Part shown: positions 35,280 to 46,268 of the stretch, in pieces | Layout: each line of letters begins with the position of its first letter | Position numbering within the stretch: position 1 is the stretch's first letter | NCBI GenBank assembly: GCA_036245805.1 | Contig: BTRK01000005.1 | Coordinates: 12,772,001 to 12,836,000 of the forward strand | Reading direction: 5' to 3' | From: Pristionchus mayeri | Lineage: Eukaryota; Nematoda; Chromadorea; Rhabditida; Neodiplogasteridae | DNA: 64,000 nt | Program-made: the position numbers and the translations under genes | The notes under the pieces: model-generated | Databases searched by the model: none | Told to the model about the DNA's origin: nothing | What the model saw: the letters and a program-made list of their open reading frames with translations, nothing else

Positions 35280-38200
35280 CAATCAATCAATCAATCAGTT
35301 TATCATATCAGGCAGTTTGCTCAGATGAGGATTTGTCTATATTCTGCATAGGTTGCACTCCACCAATGTGTGCCAATGGCTCGGCTAAGGTCGTCTCTCC
35401 AGCGTACGCGTGGCTTCCCAGGGGGGCGGCTCCTGTTGTAGGGTGTCCAGACTGTAGTAGCGCGACTCCACTGCTCCAGATTCATTTGCCTAATTTTGAG
35501 TGCCCACCGTGCTTTCCGTTTCAATCCCTCCTCGACCCAGTCTCTTAGCTTGGTGATTCCACGAACTCGCTCATTCTTCCAACGATCTCTGATCGTAACT
35601 CCCAACATCCTCCGTTCCATATTTCGTTGAGTAACACTCAGTCGTTCCTTCTCACTCGATCGTAATGCCCAGACTTCGCATCCGTAGAGTACTGTACTTG
35701 TGATGCAGCTTTCAAAGAGCCGTCGCCTGATCTTCATGGGTAAAAGGCGTGACGATAGAAGATGGGACAGCTTACTCCATGCGTACCAGCCCAGTCCAAT
35801 CCGATGTTCAATTTCGTCGGAGTGATCTAGGGGAAGACTGATTCGCCCTCCTAGATATGTGGCTCTTTCGACAAATTCGAACCGTAGATTGTCAATAGTG
35901 ATTGGATTCCTGGTAGAGGTGCAGGAGGTGAGTAGATTGGTCTTTGCTGCATTGATTTCGAGACCAACTCTTCTGCAAGCGCTCATCAACTTCTTCAACA
36001 TTTTCTCCAATTCGGGTCTCGACTTCGCGATGAGAACTACATCGTCCGCGTACTCCAAATGGCATAGATTCCTCCCATCTATTTGGATTCCATCCTTCTC
36101 CCAGTCAATCTTGTCCATCGCAGATCTTAGCACAGCGTTGAAAAGGCGAGGGGAGAGTGTATCCCCTTGGCGAACTCCTCTTCTCACGGTGACAGGGACG
36201 AGTTCTTCGTTTACTCGAATGAGTGTGGAAGAAGACTCGTAAAGACGACGCAGAAGGTGGACGAGGATGGGGTGGGCTCCGAAGAAGAAGAGGGCGTTCC
36301 AGCAAGCATTCCACTCAACGCAGTCGAAGGCCTTGCGGAAGTCGACAAACGCCAAGTAGATAGGGATACCGTACTCGTGGGCTCTTTCTGCTACCTGCTT
36401 GATCGCATGAAGGTTATCGAGGGTGCTGAATCCGCGACGAAAACCGGTTTGGGTCCTCGATTCATTCTCTTCCAACACTTGCTCGAATCTTCTCAAAATC
36501 ACCCTTGTCATCGTCTTGAGAGTGACGGTGAGCAGCGAAATGGGGCGGAAATTGCCGATGTTCTTAGGATCTCCCTTCTTATGCAACAATGAAACGACTG
36601 CTTCCGTCAAATCGCTTGGAACTGCGTCTCCGGCAACCAGTCGATTGAGCAGATCAGCGATGTCTGGGGCCAAGTGATCTCTGGCGAGGAAGAGCATCTC
36701 AGGGAGAATCCCATCCGAACCAGGGGAATGGCCGCATTTCAGGAGAGACATCGCATGCCTGATTTCATCGGATTGGAAGGGTGGCAATGGATCTAGAGCG
36801 GGAGGGGACACAGTGAGAGGAAGCTGCACTCCTGGCGTGTAGAGGTCCTCAAAGAAGGTCTTCACCGCTGTCTTGGTTGCTGCTTGAGAGAGTGCACCAG
36901 AGACAGGATCGGGGACGAGAAGACGCTGCTTCGACGACTGAAGAGACAGCATGCACTTCACAATGCTCCTTCCCATCATCGCTGCTTGCCGTGCTTGTTC
37001 TTCCTTCCGTTTCCTGATATCCGCTAAGAGACTCATTCGAGCAGCCTTGCATGCGATGGAATAGGCGACAGTTCCTTGCGAATTGGATTGCAATTGGTGA
37101 CGTGTGGCAAGAAGGTTCTTTGTTGCGGTCGAGATCCAGAGTGGGGAATGGCGCTTCCTCCAACAGTTGACTGCCGCGGTCTCAGTGAAAGCCTTGATCT
37201 TGCAGTAGGCATCGGCGGCAGAATTGGGGCGACCAAGGGGCAGTGACGCAAGGAGGGATGCGTTGGCAGTAAAAGCTACCCGATCGAAATCAAGCCGCTC
37301 TCTGCATCTTTTCTGCCTGACCTTGTCGGGGAGAGAGAGACATAGATGGACGAGGCGATGATCCGAGTTGAACTCAAACCTTCCAACGACCCCGCAATTG
37401 ACTACTCTCGCTGTGGTGGGCGCTGCAACGTAGTCAATTTGATGGAATGTTGAGCCGTTGGGGGAGCGCCAGGTCCAGATCCGTCCGAGGCGCCTCTTGG
37501 GGAACGTGTTCCATAGCCGCATCCTGTTCCTCACACAGACTTCAATGAAGGTCCGACCGCGTGGGTTCGGAGTCGAGGAGGCGCAATCACCGACATATAT
37601 TTCATTGCCTGGTTCTCTCGCCACTCGACAGTTGAAGTCACCGACCAGGATGGGCATGTGGCCTCTTGGGGCCCTCTTCAGGGCGGTCTCAATCTGGTCC
37701 ATGAAGTCCTCGTACGCCTGGTCGTCGTAGGAAGAGGTTGGGGCGTAAGCGCAGACCAGAAAGAGCCGCAGGTCTGAGAGGGAGAGAGTGGCCAAGCGGG
37801 GAGAGAGACCATTGAACACGGCTCCGCGCGCAAGGTGCGGTCGGAGTAGGAAAGCCACGCCATGGGAAGCAGTGGGCCCGCCAGAATGGAACACTACAGT
37901 GCCTGAAGACTGAAGGTTGAATGAAGCACAACCCACAATCCTAGACTCCTGCACTGCAAGCACGTCCCATTTGATCTTGTCGAGGGCGAGCTCCAACTCG
38001 GTCTGCTTGTCCTTGGTCGCGAGCGTCCTGGCATTGATGGTCCCGATGTAGAGATGGCGACTCATCAAGGTGGCGTACAACTCCCGCGTGCCAAACGCGT
38101 CTGGGAGAGGGAATCCGGGCGGGAGGAATCGGAGACGGAGAGACGAACTCGCACTCAACCGCTCGCCACACACTTGAGAACCCAGAATGATAAATAATAA
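35280..38200 (-). mobile_element. RTE-clade non-LTR retrotransposon
   Basis: A roughly 2.9 kb insertion transcribed on the - strand. It has a very short 3' UTR ending in a (TGAT)n tail (about 35280-35299), the usual end of RTE elements. The 5' edge is near 38200, judged from where host intron similarity resumes. It carries one long uninterrupted ORF. It splits ET gene B in an intron; copies A and C lack it at the same place. Confidence 0.88.
35321..38065 (-). CDS. RTE endonuclease/reverse transcriptase, 914 aa
   Basis: This protein nicks target DNA and copies its own RNA there. Reading from Met at 38065 (the frame is open further up to 38230, but that part looks like leader and host sequence). 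N-terminal AP endonuclease: INARTLA, QESRI, VGDFNCRV, NSDHRLVH. Reverse transcriptase: NFRPISLL, FVDFRKAFDCVEW, RQGDTLSPRLF and the catalytic YADD. C-terminal tail: NMERRMLGVTIRDR and RPPGKPRVRWRDD, usual in RTE-like proteins. No stop or frameshift, all catalytic motifs present, so it could be active or very recently so. Copies of this class transpose with simple-repeat tails, as seen here. Confidence 0.92.
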   Translation of the reverse strand: MSRHLYIGTINARTLATKDKQTELELALDKIKWDVLAVQESRIVGCASFNLQSSGTVVFHSGGPTASHGVAFLLRPHLARGAVFNGLSPRLATLSLSDLRLFLVCAYAPTSSYDDQAYEDFMDQIETALKRAPRGHMPILVGDFNCRVAREPGNEIYVGDCASSTPNPRGRTFIEVCVRNRMRLWNTFPKRRLGRIWTWRSPNGSTFHQIDYVAAPTTARVVNCGVVGRFEFNSDHRLVHLCLSLPDKVRQKRCRERLDFDRVAFTANASLLASLPLGRPNSAADAYCKIKAFTETAAVNCWRKRHSPLWISTATKNLLATRHQLQSNSQGTVAYSIACKAARMSLLADIRKRKEEQARQAAMMGRSIVKCMLSLQSSKQRLLVPDPVSGALSQAATKTAVKTFFEDLYTPGVQLPLTVSPPALDPLPPFQSDEIRHAMSLLKCGHSPGSDGILPEMLFLARDHLAPDIADLLNRLVAGDAVPSDLTEAVVSLLHKKGDPKNIGNFRPISLLTVTLKTMTRVILRRFEQVLEENESRTQTGFRRGFSTLDNLHAIKQVAERAHEYGIPIYLAFVDFRKAFDCVEWNACWNALFFFGAHPILVHLLRRLYESSSTLIRVNEELVPVTVRRGVRQGDTLSPRLFNAVLRSAMDKIDWEKDGIQIDGRNLCHLEYADDVVLIAKSRPELEKMLKKLMSACRRVGLEINAAKTNLLTSCTSTRNPITIDNLRFEFVERATYLGGRISLPLDHSDEIEHRIGLGWYAWSKLSHLLSSRLLPMKIRRRLFESCITSTVLYGCEVWALRSSEKERLSVTQRNMERRMLGVTIRDRWKNERVRGITKLRDWVEEGLKRKARWALKIRQMNLEQWSRATTVWTPYNRSRPPGKPRVRWRDDLSRAIGTHWWSATYAEYRQILI

Positions 38201-38271
38201 ATAAGAATAATTGACAGTATTCGAACACACCTACATTGCTATCGCACTTTGCCGCGACCATTGACTTATCC
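38201..38271 (-). pseudogene. ET-module gene B, small middle piece
   Basis: About 70 bases trapped between two retrotransposons. TCGCACTTTGCC...CATTGACTTATCC matches copies A (about 18297-18330) and C (about 49673-49705). The last five bases, TATCC, are the target duplication of the LTR element. Confidence 0.8.
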
Positions 38272-38973
38272 TATAGCTAAATGTCACTTCACTACTACAA
38301 TTCATTCATAAAATAATCAAAATAAATAATCATTCCAAAAAATAATATATTCATTTTACGATTCACTCTCCATAACGCAGTCATACTGTAGCCAAGTTCG
38401 CCGCGGCCTCTCGGCGCCTTTTTTCTTCCCTTCTATTTATTTGAACTTTCCCGCGTTTCTCGAAGCCATTCCAATATGTTCCGCCTTCATGAGCGTCATA
38501 AAAACGGCCGCGACTCGCGATGATTTTCTTTTTCTGGTGAACGAATCTCGGCGAAGCTCACGTCGCTTTACGTCCTTTTCTTTTTTTTCTTCAACCATTC
38601 ACTAGGCTCACTTGCCTAATTCTCATCATCATTGCATTGCTTTACTTGCGTGCGGTCACACCGTATCACTCGTTTCCTTTCACGTTCCAATTATCATCAC
38701 GTTCCTTGTCAGGCAGACTACAACGGCTGCAAAGGAACTCACCACACCTCTCCACCACCGCCCACTCCACACACACACGACCACCACGGTTGCCAAGGAT
38801 CGAACCTAAGGTACCGTTCCATTCATTCCACCAATCAATATTCCCACTTCAATCCCAATTTTGACCATAGTCGTTTCTTCCATATTCCCCTTGTAAATTA
38901 AAGTAAATAAATATATTTTATTATCACCCCTTTGCCTTTGCCTCACACCACAAAGACACGAAAATTGTCTATA
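38272..38973 (+). repeat. 5' LTR
   Basis: 702 bp, near-identical to 47305-48007. Starts TATAGCTAAATGTCAC and ends AAAATTGTCTATA. Contains AATAAATATATTTTATT, a plausible polyadenylation region, about 70 bases before its end. Confidence 0.93.
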
Positions 38974-38985
38974 TGGTGCATCGGC
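38974..38985 (+). promoter_or_regulatory. Primer binding site, tRNA-Gly
   Basis: TGGTGCATCGGC directly abuts the 5' LTR. It is complementary to the 3' end of nematode tRNA-Gly (acceptor GCCGATGCA plus CCA), known from Caenorhabditis tRNAs. Twelve matching bases with no spacer. Confidence 0.8.
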
Positions 38986-39829
38986 TTTTTTAAACAATCC
39001 TAGCCATAATTATCAAGTCCCGCGTGGCCCAAAAGCATTCTACCACCAGTCACTCCATTTTCGCTCAGAAGCATTCCCAAACCAATCACAAATGATTTTG
39101 CAATCCCTTCCTCTGTCAGCACCCGCCGCTCTCGCAAAATGGGTGACGTTTTCGTGTCAGATTTCACTAATGACTACGACAAACTCTATTCCCTTCTCGA
39201 TGAGCTCAAGCCACTTTTCGACAAAATCAATCTCGAAACATCGAGACTGCCCCAGATTTCGAGTCTAAACGATATCCAGTCACTGAGCTCCCACATGGTC
39301 ACTACCATTGGTGACGCCGAAGAAATCATCACCAGTTATGCAGGAATCGCCGAGTCGATCGAAGCGAGAATCGAAGAAATGGCCAAGAAGATCGAGAACA
39401 ATGAGAAAGCTGGAAAGGAGAAGAACCATTACGACCAAGTAAAGAAGGCCGAGCATGGATCGAGCGGTTTTCCGATGGGCGCAGTCAGTTTGGCTTCTCT
39501 TCTCAAAAGTAAAGAGTCGAAATACGAAAATACCCTCACTAGATCGATACGACGCGTTCGCGCAGTGTCGATGCTAGGAAATTTCGTTGACCAGGGCGCA
39601 TCTCTCAATCAGCCTTCCCCTCAGTCTTTCGCACCTACGCCCAATCAAAACGCATTCACCGAGCAATCATCCCCTCCCTCCCCTGTCACTCAGTCTCATC
39701 CCGCGCATGTCAGCCAGGGGGGAAATAGTAGTATCATCGACAGCCGTTCACTTACTGCTGTTCCCTTCCCGCCAGCAACCGGCACTCGGGAATCAACTCT
39801 CACTCATATTTCATCACCCAATGCAATTA

Positions 39830-41071
39830 TTGGGGTGTCCGGAAAGTTCGTATAATGCTTCGGAAAAAAGTCAGTTCGCGATCAAATGCAGTGATTGCGC
39901 AATCTGTTTGTCAACAATGTATTGCATCATTCTGACGTTGAGTAGTGAGAGGATTTAATCAGTCTCCTAGTTGCTACATTGATTCTTGTGATGGACTCCC
40001 ATCTCTACCTCCGAGCAGTTTTACTTCATTACTACCGTCTTGGCCGATCCGTGAAGGAGGCCCACTCTGCCCTGGCCCAGTCGGAGGGAGCTGACGCCCT
40101 CTCCATACCCTTCTGCTATAAGTGGTTCTCCCGCTTCAAGAAAGGGGAGTTTGGTCTCGATGATCAACCCCGCTCTGGACGCCCTCCCTCCCTCGATCAG
40201 CCTCTCGTTCTCCGCACACTGAAGCGCAAGCCCATGGCCAGAGTGCGTGAGTTGAAGAAGGATACTGGTACTCCCAGATCAACGGTGTCCGATATCCTCC
40301 ATCGATCTGGGAAGAAGCCGAAACTCCCACAAGTGATTCCCCATGACCTCTCCCCCGAACAGCTGAAAAATCGTGTTCAAGTCTGTCGGGAATTACTCCA
40401 TCGTAGATCCAATCTTCGATGGGTCAATTCCATCATAACTACAGATGAGAAGTGGATCACGTACGATAACCCTGTGAGGAGACTGCAATGGGTGGATGCA
40501 GATGAGAAGCCCACGCCCGTCCCGAAGAAGGAAGAGCACGGAAAGAAGGAACTCCTCTGCTTCTTCTTCTCAGTGCTCGGTCCCATCTACTGGGAGATCC
40601 TCGCCCCTGGCACCAGCATCAATGCCGACCTCTTCTCTGAACAACTGGAAGATGTCGCGATCAGAGTCCCTCCCAGACTCCTGAACCAGGGCAAAATTCT
40701 TCTTCTGATGGACAATGCTCGCCCACATCGAGCGAAGATGACCCAGAAGAAAATGGACGAGCTGAAGATCGAGAGGATTCCCCATCCACCGTATTCCCCG
40801 GATCTCTCCCCATGCGACTACCACTGCTTCCGCTCTCTCTCTGACTTCTGCAAAGGAAAGAAGTTCAAGAATCGAGATGAAGTTGTGAGGGCTTTCGTGA
40901 ACTGGGCGGTCTCGAAGAAACCAGCATTCTGGAAGAGAGGAATCGAGACCCTGCCCAATCGCTGGAGGGAGGTAGTGAGAAAGAAGGGGGCATACATTGG
41001 TCACTGAGAATTGTAAAGCATTGAATAAAAAATAAAAACAAAAAATTATACGAACTTTCCGGACACCCCAA
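39830..41071 (+). mobile_element. Mariner transposon, intact copy, nested in BEL gag
   Basis: Ends TTGGGGTGTCCGGAAAGTTC and GAACTTTCCGGACACCCCAA, TA on both sides (39828-39829, 41072-41073), 1242 bp. It interrupts the gag frame of the BEL element, so it arrived after it. Near-identical to the dead copy at 25152. Confidence 0.96.
39991..41007 (+). CDS. Mariner transposase, 338 aa, intact
   Basis: Cut-and-paste transposase. The N-terminal helix-turn-helix region binds the inverted ends (LLHYYRLGRSVKEAH, FCYKWFSRFKKGEFGL, DQPRSGRP). The catalytic DD34D triad is present: TTDEKWITYDN, LLMDNARPHRAK and YSPDLSPCDYHCF, with 34 residues between the second and third Asp. Length is normal for mariner (about 340-350). 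Start chosen at ATG 39991; the frame is open from 39979 but with no ATG. No stops or frameshifts, so it is potentially active and could mobilise both copies here. Confidence 0.95.
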   Translation: MDSHLYLRAVLLHYYRLGRSVKEAHSALAQSEGADALSIPFCYKWFSRFKKGEFGLDDQPRSGRPPSLDQPLVLRTLKRKPMARVRELKKDTGTPRSTVSDILHRSGKKPKLPQVIPHDLSPEQLKNRVQVCRELLHRRSNLRWVNSIITTDEKWITYDNPVRRLQWVDADEKPTPVPKKEEHGKKELLCFFFSVLGPIYWEILAPGTSINADLFSEQLEDVAIRVPPRLLNQGKILLLMDNARPHRAKMTQKKMDELKIERIPHPPYSPDLSPCDYHCFRSLSDFCKGKKFKNRDEVVRAFVNWAVSKKPAFWKRGIETLPNRWREVVRKKGAYIGH

Positions 41072-44000
41072 TATTTCGTCATCGACGCAATCACCTCCCC
41101 CACTCGATTCAGTGTCGCATAGGCCTAGCCTCTCACTTCCACCCATCAGACTCGAGACTTTCGACGGCAGTGATATTACTCGATGGTCCGCCTTCAAGTA
41201 TCAGATTGAGTTCCTCATTATCAACCAGCCACACTTGTCAGAAGTAGAAAAGATTTTCCACATTCGCTCTAATCTGAAAGGAGAAGCGCACTCTCTAATC
41301 GCATCACTTCCCGTTCAGCCTAGCTTCCTCACCAAAATGCTCACTAGACTAGAATCAGAATACGATTGATACGACCTCACTCAAGCTCGTCTAATGCAAT
41401 CACTTCGTTCCATTCGAGCCAAATCATCCCGAGTAGACGACCAACTGTCAGCTGTCCGTGCCATGATCAACATAGCTCACTCCATTCATGGAGACTCGGG
41501 AATCAATGCTCTTTGTATGCAACAACAACTTGCCGAAAGCATCCACCCCAAGTTTATTACACTTGTCACTCGTAAAAAACCTGATTCACTTGTGTCCGCT
41601 CTCGAACTAATTGAGGATAAATTGCGCGAAGAGCGAGAAGATTCAGTCATGATCAGCGCTTTCACATCTCAGCGTTCAAACTCTGTTGTCAACTCACAAT
41701 ACAATAATGGCTCGCTGCCTTCCAAGGCGCACGCGTCGACAGCGCCTCACACTAAGTCGTCCCACTCCTCAGCCTCCCACTCCTCATCTACACCCAACCA
41801 CTCTAGGAAGATTCCACTGTGTGTTTTCTGTGGCACACATCAGTACAGTGGAGAATGCGCTCGTGTCACTTCAATCAGAGAAAAGAAAGAGATTCTCAAG
41901 AACAAATCACTCTGCTTTTCTTGCTTCTCTCCCAACCACTCTTCTGATGCCTGCTACAAATCGTGTCCACAGTGCAAGGCAAAGCATCACAAGTCCCTGT
42001 GTACAAAGCAATCTACTCCTAACCAGTCTGGCGTCCATTCATTAGCTACTAGTCCATGCATTCAGCTCAACACTAGACTGTTCACAGCACCCGTCATGCT
42101 AGCAAACACGATCGCGCTCAGAAGTTCCTACGCGAACGCACTACTAGATGCTGGTGCACAAATATCTCTCATCTCTCGAAGACTAGTCAATCAGCTTCAC
42201 CTCAAACCAATCGACCAGTTACATGCTTCCATCACAGGAGTAATGATTGCGGATCAGAATTTCCTTCCCTCTAGCCACGAAATAGTACAATTTGAGCTCA
42301 TCACTGACCATGGTAGGGAAGTCATCAAAGCTATTGTTCATGATACTGACACCATCACTCACTCGATACATCATCAGCCATTGTCTGAAGCTGATTTAGA
42401 TGTAATCAGGACAACTCTCACTACCATCCCAGTTCATTTCACTCAGTCGACTGTTAGTCCCGATTTACTTCTCGGTGTCGGAGACACACTCAAGTTACTG
42501 GAGAACTCAACATCGACGACACTTCCTGGAGGATACCGCTTGATCCAATCTGTAATCGGTCCCCTCGTCGCCGGTTCCGAGAACCTGACGCCACCACTTC
42601 CGACCAAGAAGAATAAGGCAGCTCCTACAAATCAGAGTCAGGGTCTTCCCCCAACAAACCCCTCTGATCACCAAGTCACTCCTTCTCTCACAGTCGCCGC
42701 AGTCACCACGGTCAATCATTCAGTAGATCAATTAGCTGAGCGTTTTCTTTCTGTGGATCCGATCTCGCGCATATACGAGACCACAGAGAAGGAGGAGCGA
42801 AAACTGGCTGACGAATTAGTGACGAAACATTTCAACGACACCGTCCAGTCTCACGATGACGGATACTATGTTCAGTATGCCATGAAGCCTGATGCCAAGG
42901 ATACATTGCCAGATAATTACAATCTGGCAGTCTCCCGTCTTTCCTCCACACAGCGCAATCTGTCCACTGACAGAAACCTGCTGCACTTTTACGATTCTGT
43001 AATCCAAGACCAGATTTCATTAGGGCAAGTAGAAGCAGTCAACCCATCTGACACTAGTGGTATCATACACTATCTTGCTCATCAAGCAGTCCTTCGACCA
43101 GACAAACCAACCACTCCACTGCGCATAGTCTATGATGCTTCAGCCCATCTCAAAAACAAACCATCACTCAACGACATGATCTACCCTGGACCAAGTGACC
43201 TGGAAATGATCCCGTCCCTCCTCATTCGTGCCAGACTCAGGCCATTTCTCATCGTTGCCGACGTTGAGAAAGCATTCCTGCAAGTGAAACTGTGTCCTTC
43301 ACAGAGAAATATGCTCAGATTCCTATGGCTGAAAGACATCGACAAGCCTGTCTCCCCCAACAACATTATTGTCCTACGCTTTTGCGTAACGCCTTTCGGT
43401 GTCAACCAGAGCCCGTGCCTTCTTAACAAGGTAATCAACCATCACATCCAGCACGAGGGCAAGAAATGCGACCCCCACTTAGTCCATCAACTTGTTTCCA
43501 ATCTTTACGTAGACAACATCATCATCACTGCTGACAACCCATCTTCCCTCATGTACACACAGTCGAAACACCTGTTCCAATCGATGTCCATGAACCTTAG
43601 AGATTACTCATCCAATTCATCCTCATTCATGTCGTGTGTGCCAGATTCCGATCAATCAAAGGATAGTAACCAGAAACTTCTCGGTCTCATTTGGAACACT
43701 GAGGAAGATTCTCTCTCTATCAATATTCCCGTCTCTACCAAGAGAGAAAAAGAGTCGAAGAGATCCATGCTCAGTACCGTATCGAGTTCATACGATCCAC
43801 TCGGGCTTCTCAACCCACTCCTTCTCCCTCCTCGACTCACAGTCCAAGGTCTATGGAACAGTCCAATCAAGTGGGATGAACCAGTCGACGAGAGCACTAG
43901 GGAATCCTTCCACAATCAGATTTCAGACCTCGAACAGTTCTCACTCCCAATTGATCGATTTACGCATATCTCTGAATCAAATGACATCACTCTAGTTGCA

Positions 44001-44911
44001 TTCTGCGATGCTTCAAAATCAGCAATGGCAGCCTCGGTCTATAGTTACGTGTCTGGTCAAAAACCTACAATTATCATTTCCAAAACTAGGCTAGCCCCCA
44101 TCAACTCCAAGTCCACCATACCCAAGATGGAACTTGATTCACTTGCCATGGCACACAATTTGCTTCAGTTCACGGTGGAGACTATCCGAAAAGAGTTTCC
44201 CACAAAGCAAATCCATGTATACTCTTTCTCGGATTCAGCTGTGACACTTCACTGGTGTAGACCTGGGTTCAACAAGCCAGTCGGTGTATTCGTTTCCAAT
44301 GGAGTCAAGCTCATTCATTCGATCAGAGACGCCCTTACGTCTGATAATCTTCTCTCTTACCACTCACCGAGTCCTGTCAGAGGCGAAGAGAACCCTGCCG
44401 ACCATGCAACTCGTGGCCTTTCCTCATCAAACATGAACAATCCTTCGCATCAATGGTGGATTGGCCCTCCGTGGTTATCATCCAATCCTTCTGAATGGCC
44501 TGACACGAATCTATCCGAACTTCAGTACCCGGATATCGATCCATTCCCAGTAGTGATCAGCGCTCAGGTGATTGAGACACCACCAGAGTCTCCCATCAAT
44601 CTCCCTCGCCATTCGAGCCTCAAAAGGGCTATCAATGTGACAGCGCTAATTTATAGATTCATCGCCCGATGCGCACATAAGACCAGTAATGCAAGCATTC
44701 TCGAGAAACTGAGTCACCTCCCCCAACCCACTGCATCTACTCTGGATGCACGGGAGAAGAGATTCGCTTTCAATCGCCTCATTTTTTTCAGTCAGCAATC
44801 GCTCAGTGACTCAGTCATCAAGAAGATGTCTCTAATCAATGATCCATCCACTGGATTGTTAAGAGTCAGCACTCGAGTTGCTAACTCGAATCAACATGAG
44901 GAATTCAAATC

Positions 44912-46111
44912 CCCCATGCTGGTGTAGACGTAGTCCTCAATACACTCAAGAGCAAGTTCTTGATTCCTCGAGCCAGACCACTCGCCAAATCAACTCTCAG
45001 ACAATGTGTCCCATGCAGGAGAACGAACAACCTGCCATTCACTTACCCTCAGACTCCACCACTCCCAACTGATAGAGTCACTCAAAGTCTCCCATTCGCA
45101 CATTGCGGAATCGATTATGCAGGCCCATTCCACTTGAAAGGCGATTCAAAAGTCTGGATAGTAGTTATCACTTGTTTTTCCACCAGACTTACCCACTTGG
45201 AAGTTGTCGATTCACTACTTCCGTCTGCATTCATTCTAGCATTCCGTCGATTCTGTTCACGTAGAGGCACACCCCAGAGAGTCACCTCTGATAAGGCCAC
45301 GACTTTCATACTAGCCAGTACACTACTGTGCAAATCAGAGATCAGCCCCGACATCAATACTCCCTTCTCATCTCTAGGAATCACCTGGTCTTTCACCACA
45401 GCACATTCTCCATGGAAGGGTGGCATCTATGAGAGACTCATTAAAATAATCAAGGATTCTTTCTCTCGATCTATCGGAAAGAGGAAACTTGATAGGGACG
45501 AATTCGAAACCATCACTTGTGAAGTCGAGGCACTTCTCAATTCTCGACCCCTCACTTACGTTTCATCAGACGATATTCATTCATTCCATGGACCTAGTCT
45601 AAGACCAATTGATCTCATTCTGCCCCAGTCATTCCTAGGATGCTCACTCTCCCTCACTAATAAGGAGGACTACATCCCTCCAGAAGAAGAGAATTCGAGT
45701 AGGGAGAATGCAGTCAAATTGCTGAAAAGATCAATCAATATCGTTGATTCATTCTGGCAAAAGTGGCATACTGAGTACCTCGCTACCCTCAGAGATTCGT
45801 TCAATAAGTCTTCAGACACTCTCCAGTCAAACCGATCATCTAGTTCCACCCCCAAAATCGGCTCCATTGTCTTAGTCATGGATGAGAGTGGTAACACCCC
45901 GAGATCAGCGTGGAAAATGGCAAAAATCCTCACTCTCACAGATTCCTCTGCGACCCTGCGCTCACTTGCTGGCAGAATCATTGAGAAACCACTCAACTTC
46001 CTTATTCCACTTGAAATTCATTCATCTGAAGAGTCACACCCGGTGGGCCCTGTAGCACAAACATCTCATCCAATGGTCACTCGATCAAAGAACGCACGCC
46101 GAAATCACTAG
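44912..46111 (+). pseudogene. BEL integrase, out of frame with pol
   Basis: Open in a different frame from the preceding polyprotein. HAGVDVVLNTLKSKFLIPRA (from about 44919) and CVPCRRTNN are the usual BEL entry to integrase. The core has IDYAGPFHLKG, RVTSDKATTF and SPWKGGIYERLIK, giving the D, D, E triad. The tail has NSRPLTYVSSDD and a chromodomain-less C-terminus ending VTRSKNARRNH. A small deletion near 44910 probably caused the frame change, since BEL elements normally encode Gag-Pol as one frame. Confidence 0.85.
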
Positions 46112-46140
46112 GATTCATCTCCCTTTCCCATTTCCCATTC

Positions 46141-46158
46141 CCCCCCCCCCCCCCCCCC
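46141..46158 (+). repeat. Poly-C run
   Basis: About eighteen consecutive C residues shortly after the integrase stop. Length may be unreliable in the assembly. It lies upstream of the third ORF and could influence splicing or structure, but nothing shows this. Confidence 0.8.
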
Positions 46159-46268
46159 GAGGTTTCCACTGTGAATTCACACTGTAATTATCAAATCATT
46201 TATCTTTCAATCATTCTCTCATTTCATCAATCTCATTCAGCCTCTCGCGAACGCAGAGAAAAGCAAGA

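Larger units (their letters stand above)
39139..44927 (+). pseudogene. BEL gag-pol, interrupted by mariner and a stop
   Basis: The Gag part begins at ATG 39139 and is open to the mariner at 39830. The same frame resumes at 41074, meets TGA at 41367-41369, and then is open from 41394 to 44927. Order: Gag with a long helix and Ser/Pro linker; two Cys-rich knuckles (CVFCGTHQYSGEC about 41818-41860, then CFSCF...CPQCKAKHHKSLC); aspartic protease (LLDAGAQISLIS, about 42143); reverse transcriptase with VADVEKAFLQVKL and LYVDNIII (43503-43525); RNase H (VAFCDASKSAM, about 43996; PKMELDSL). The RT box is YVDN rather than YVDD; this may be normal for nematode BEL elements, which I cannot check. The frame ends just before the integrase, where a further frameshift separates the two. 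Confidence 0.88.

Noticed and set aside
38612..38901. Open frames inside the 5' LTR (repeated at 47645-47940)
   Set aside because: Identical in both LTRs, overlapping in three frames, His/Pro low complexity; LTRs are non-coding here.
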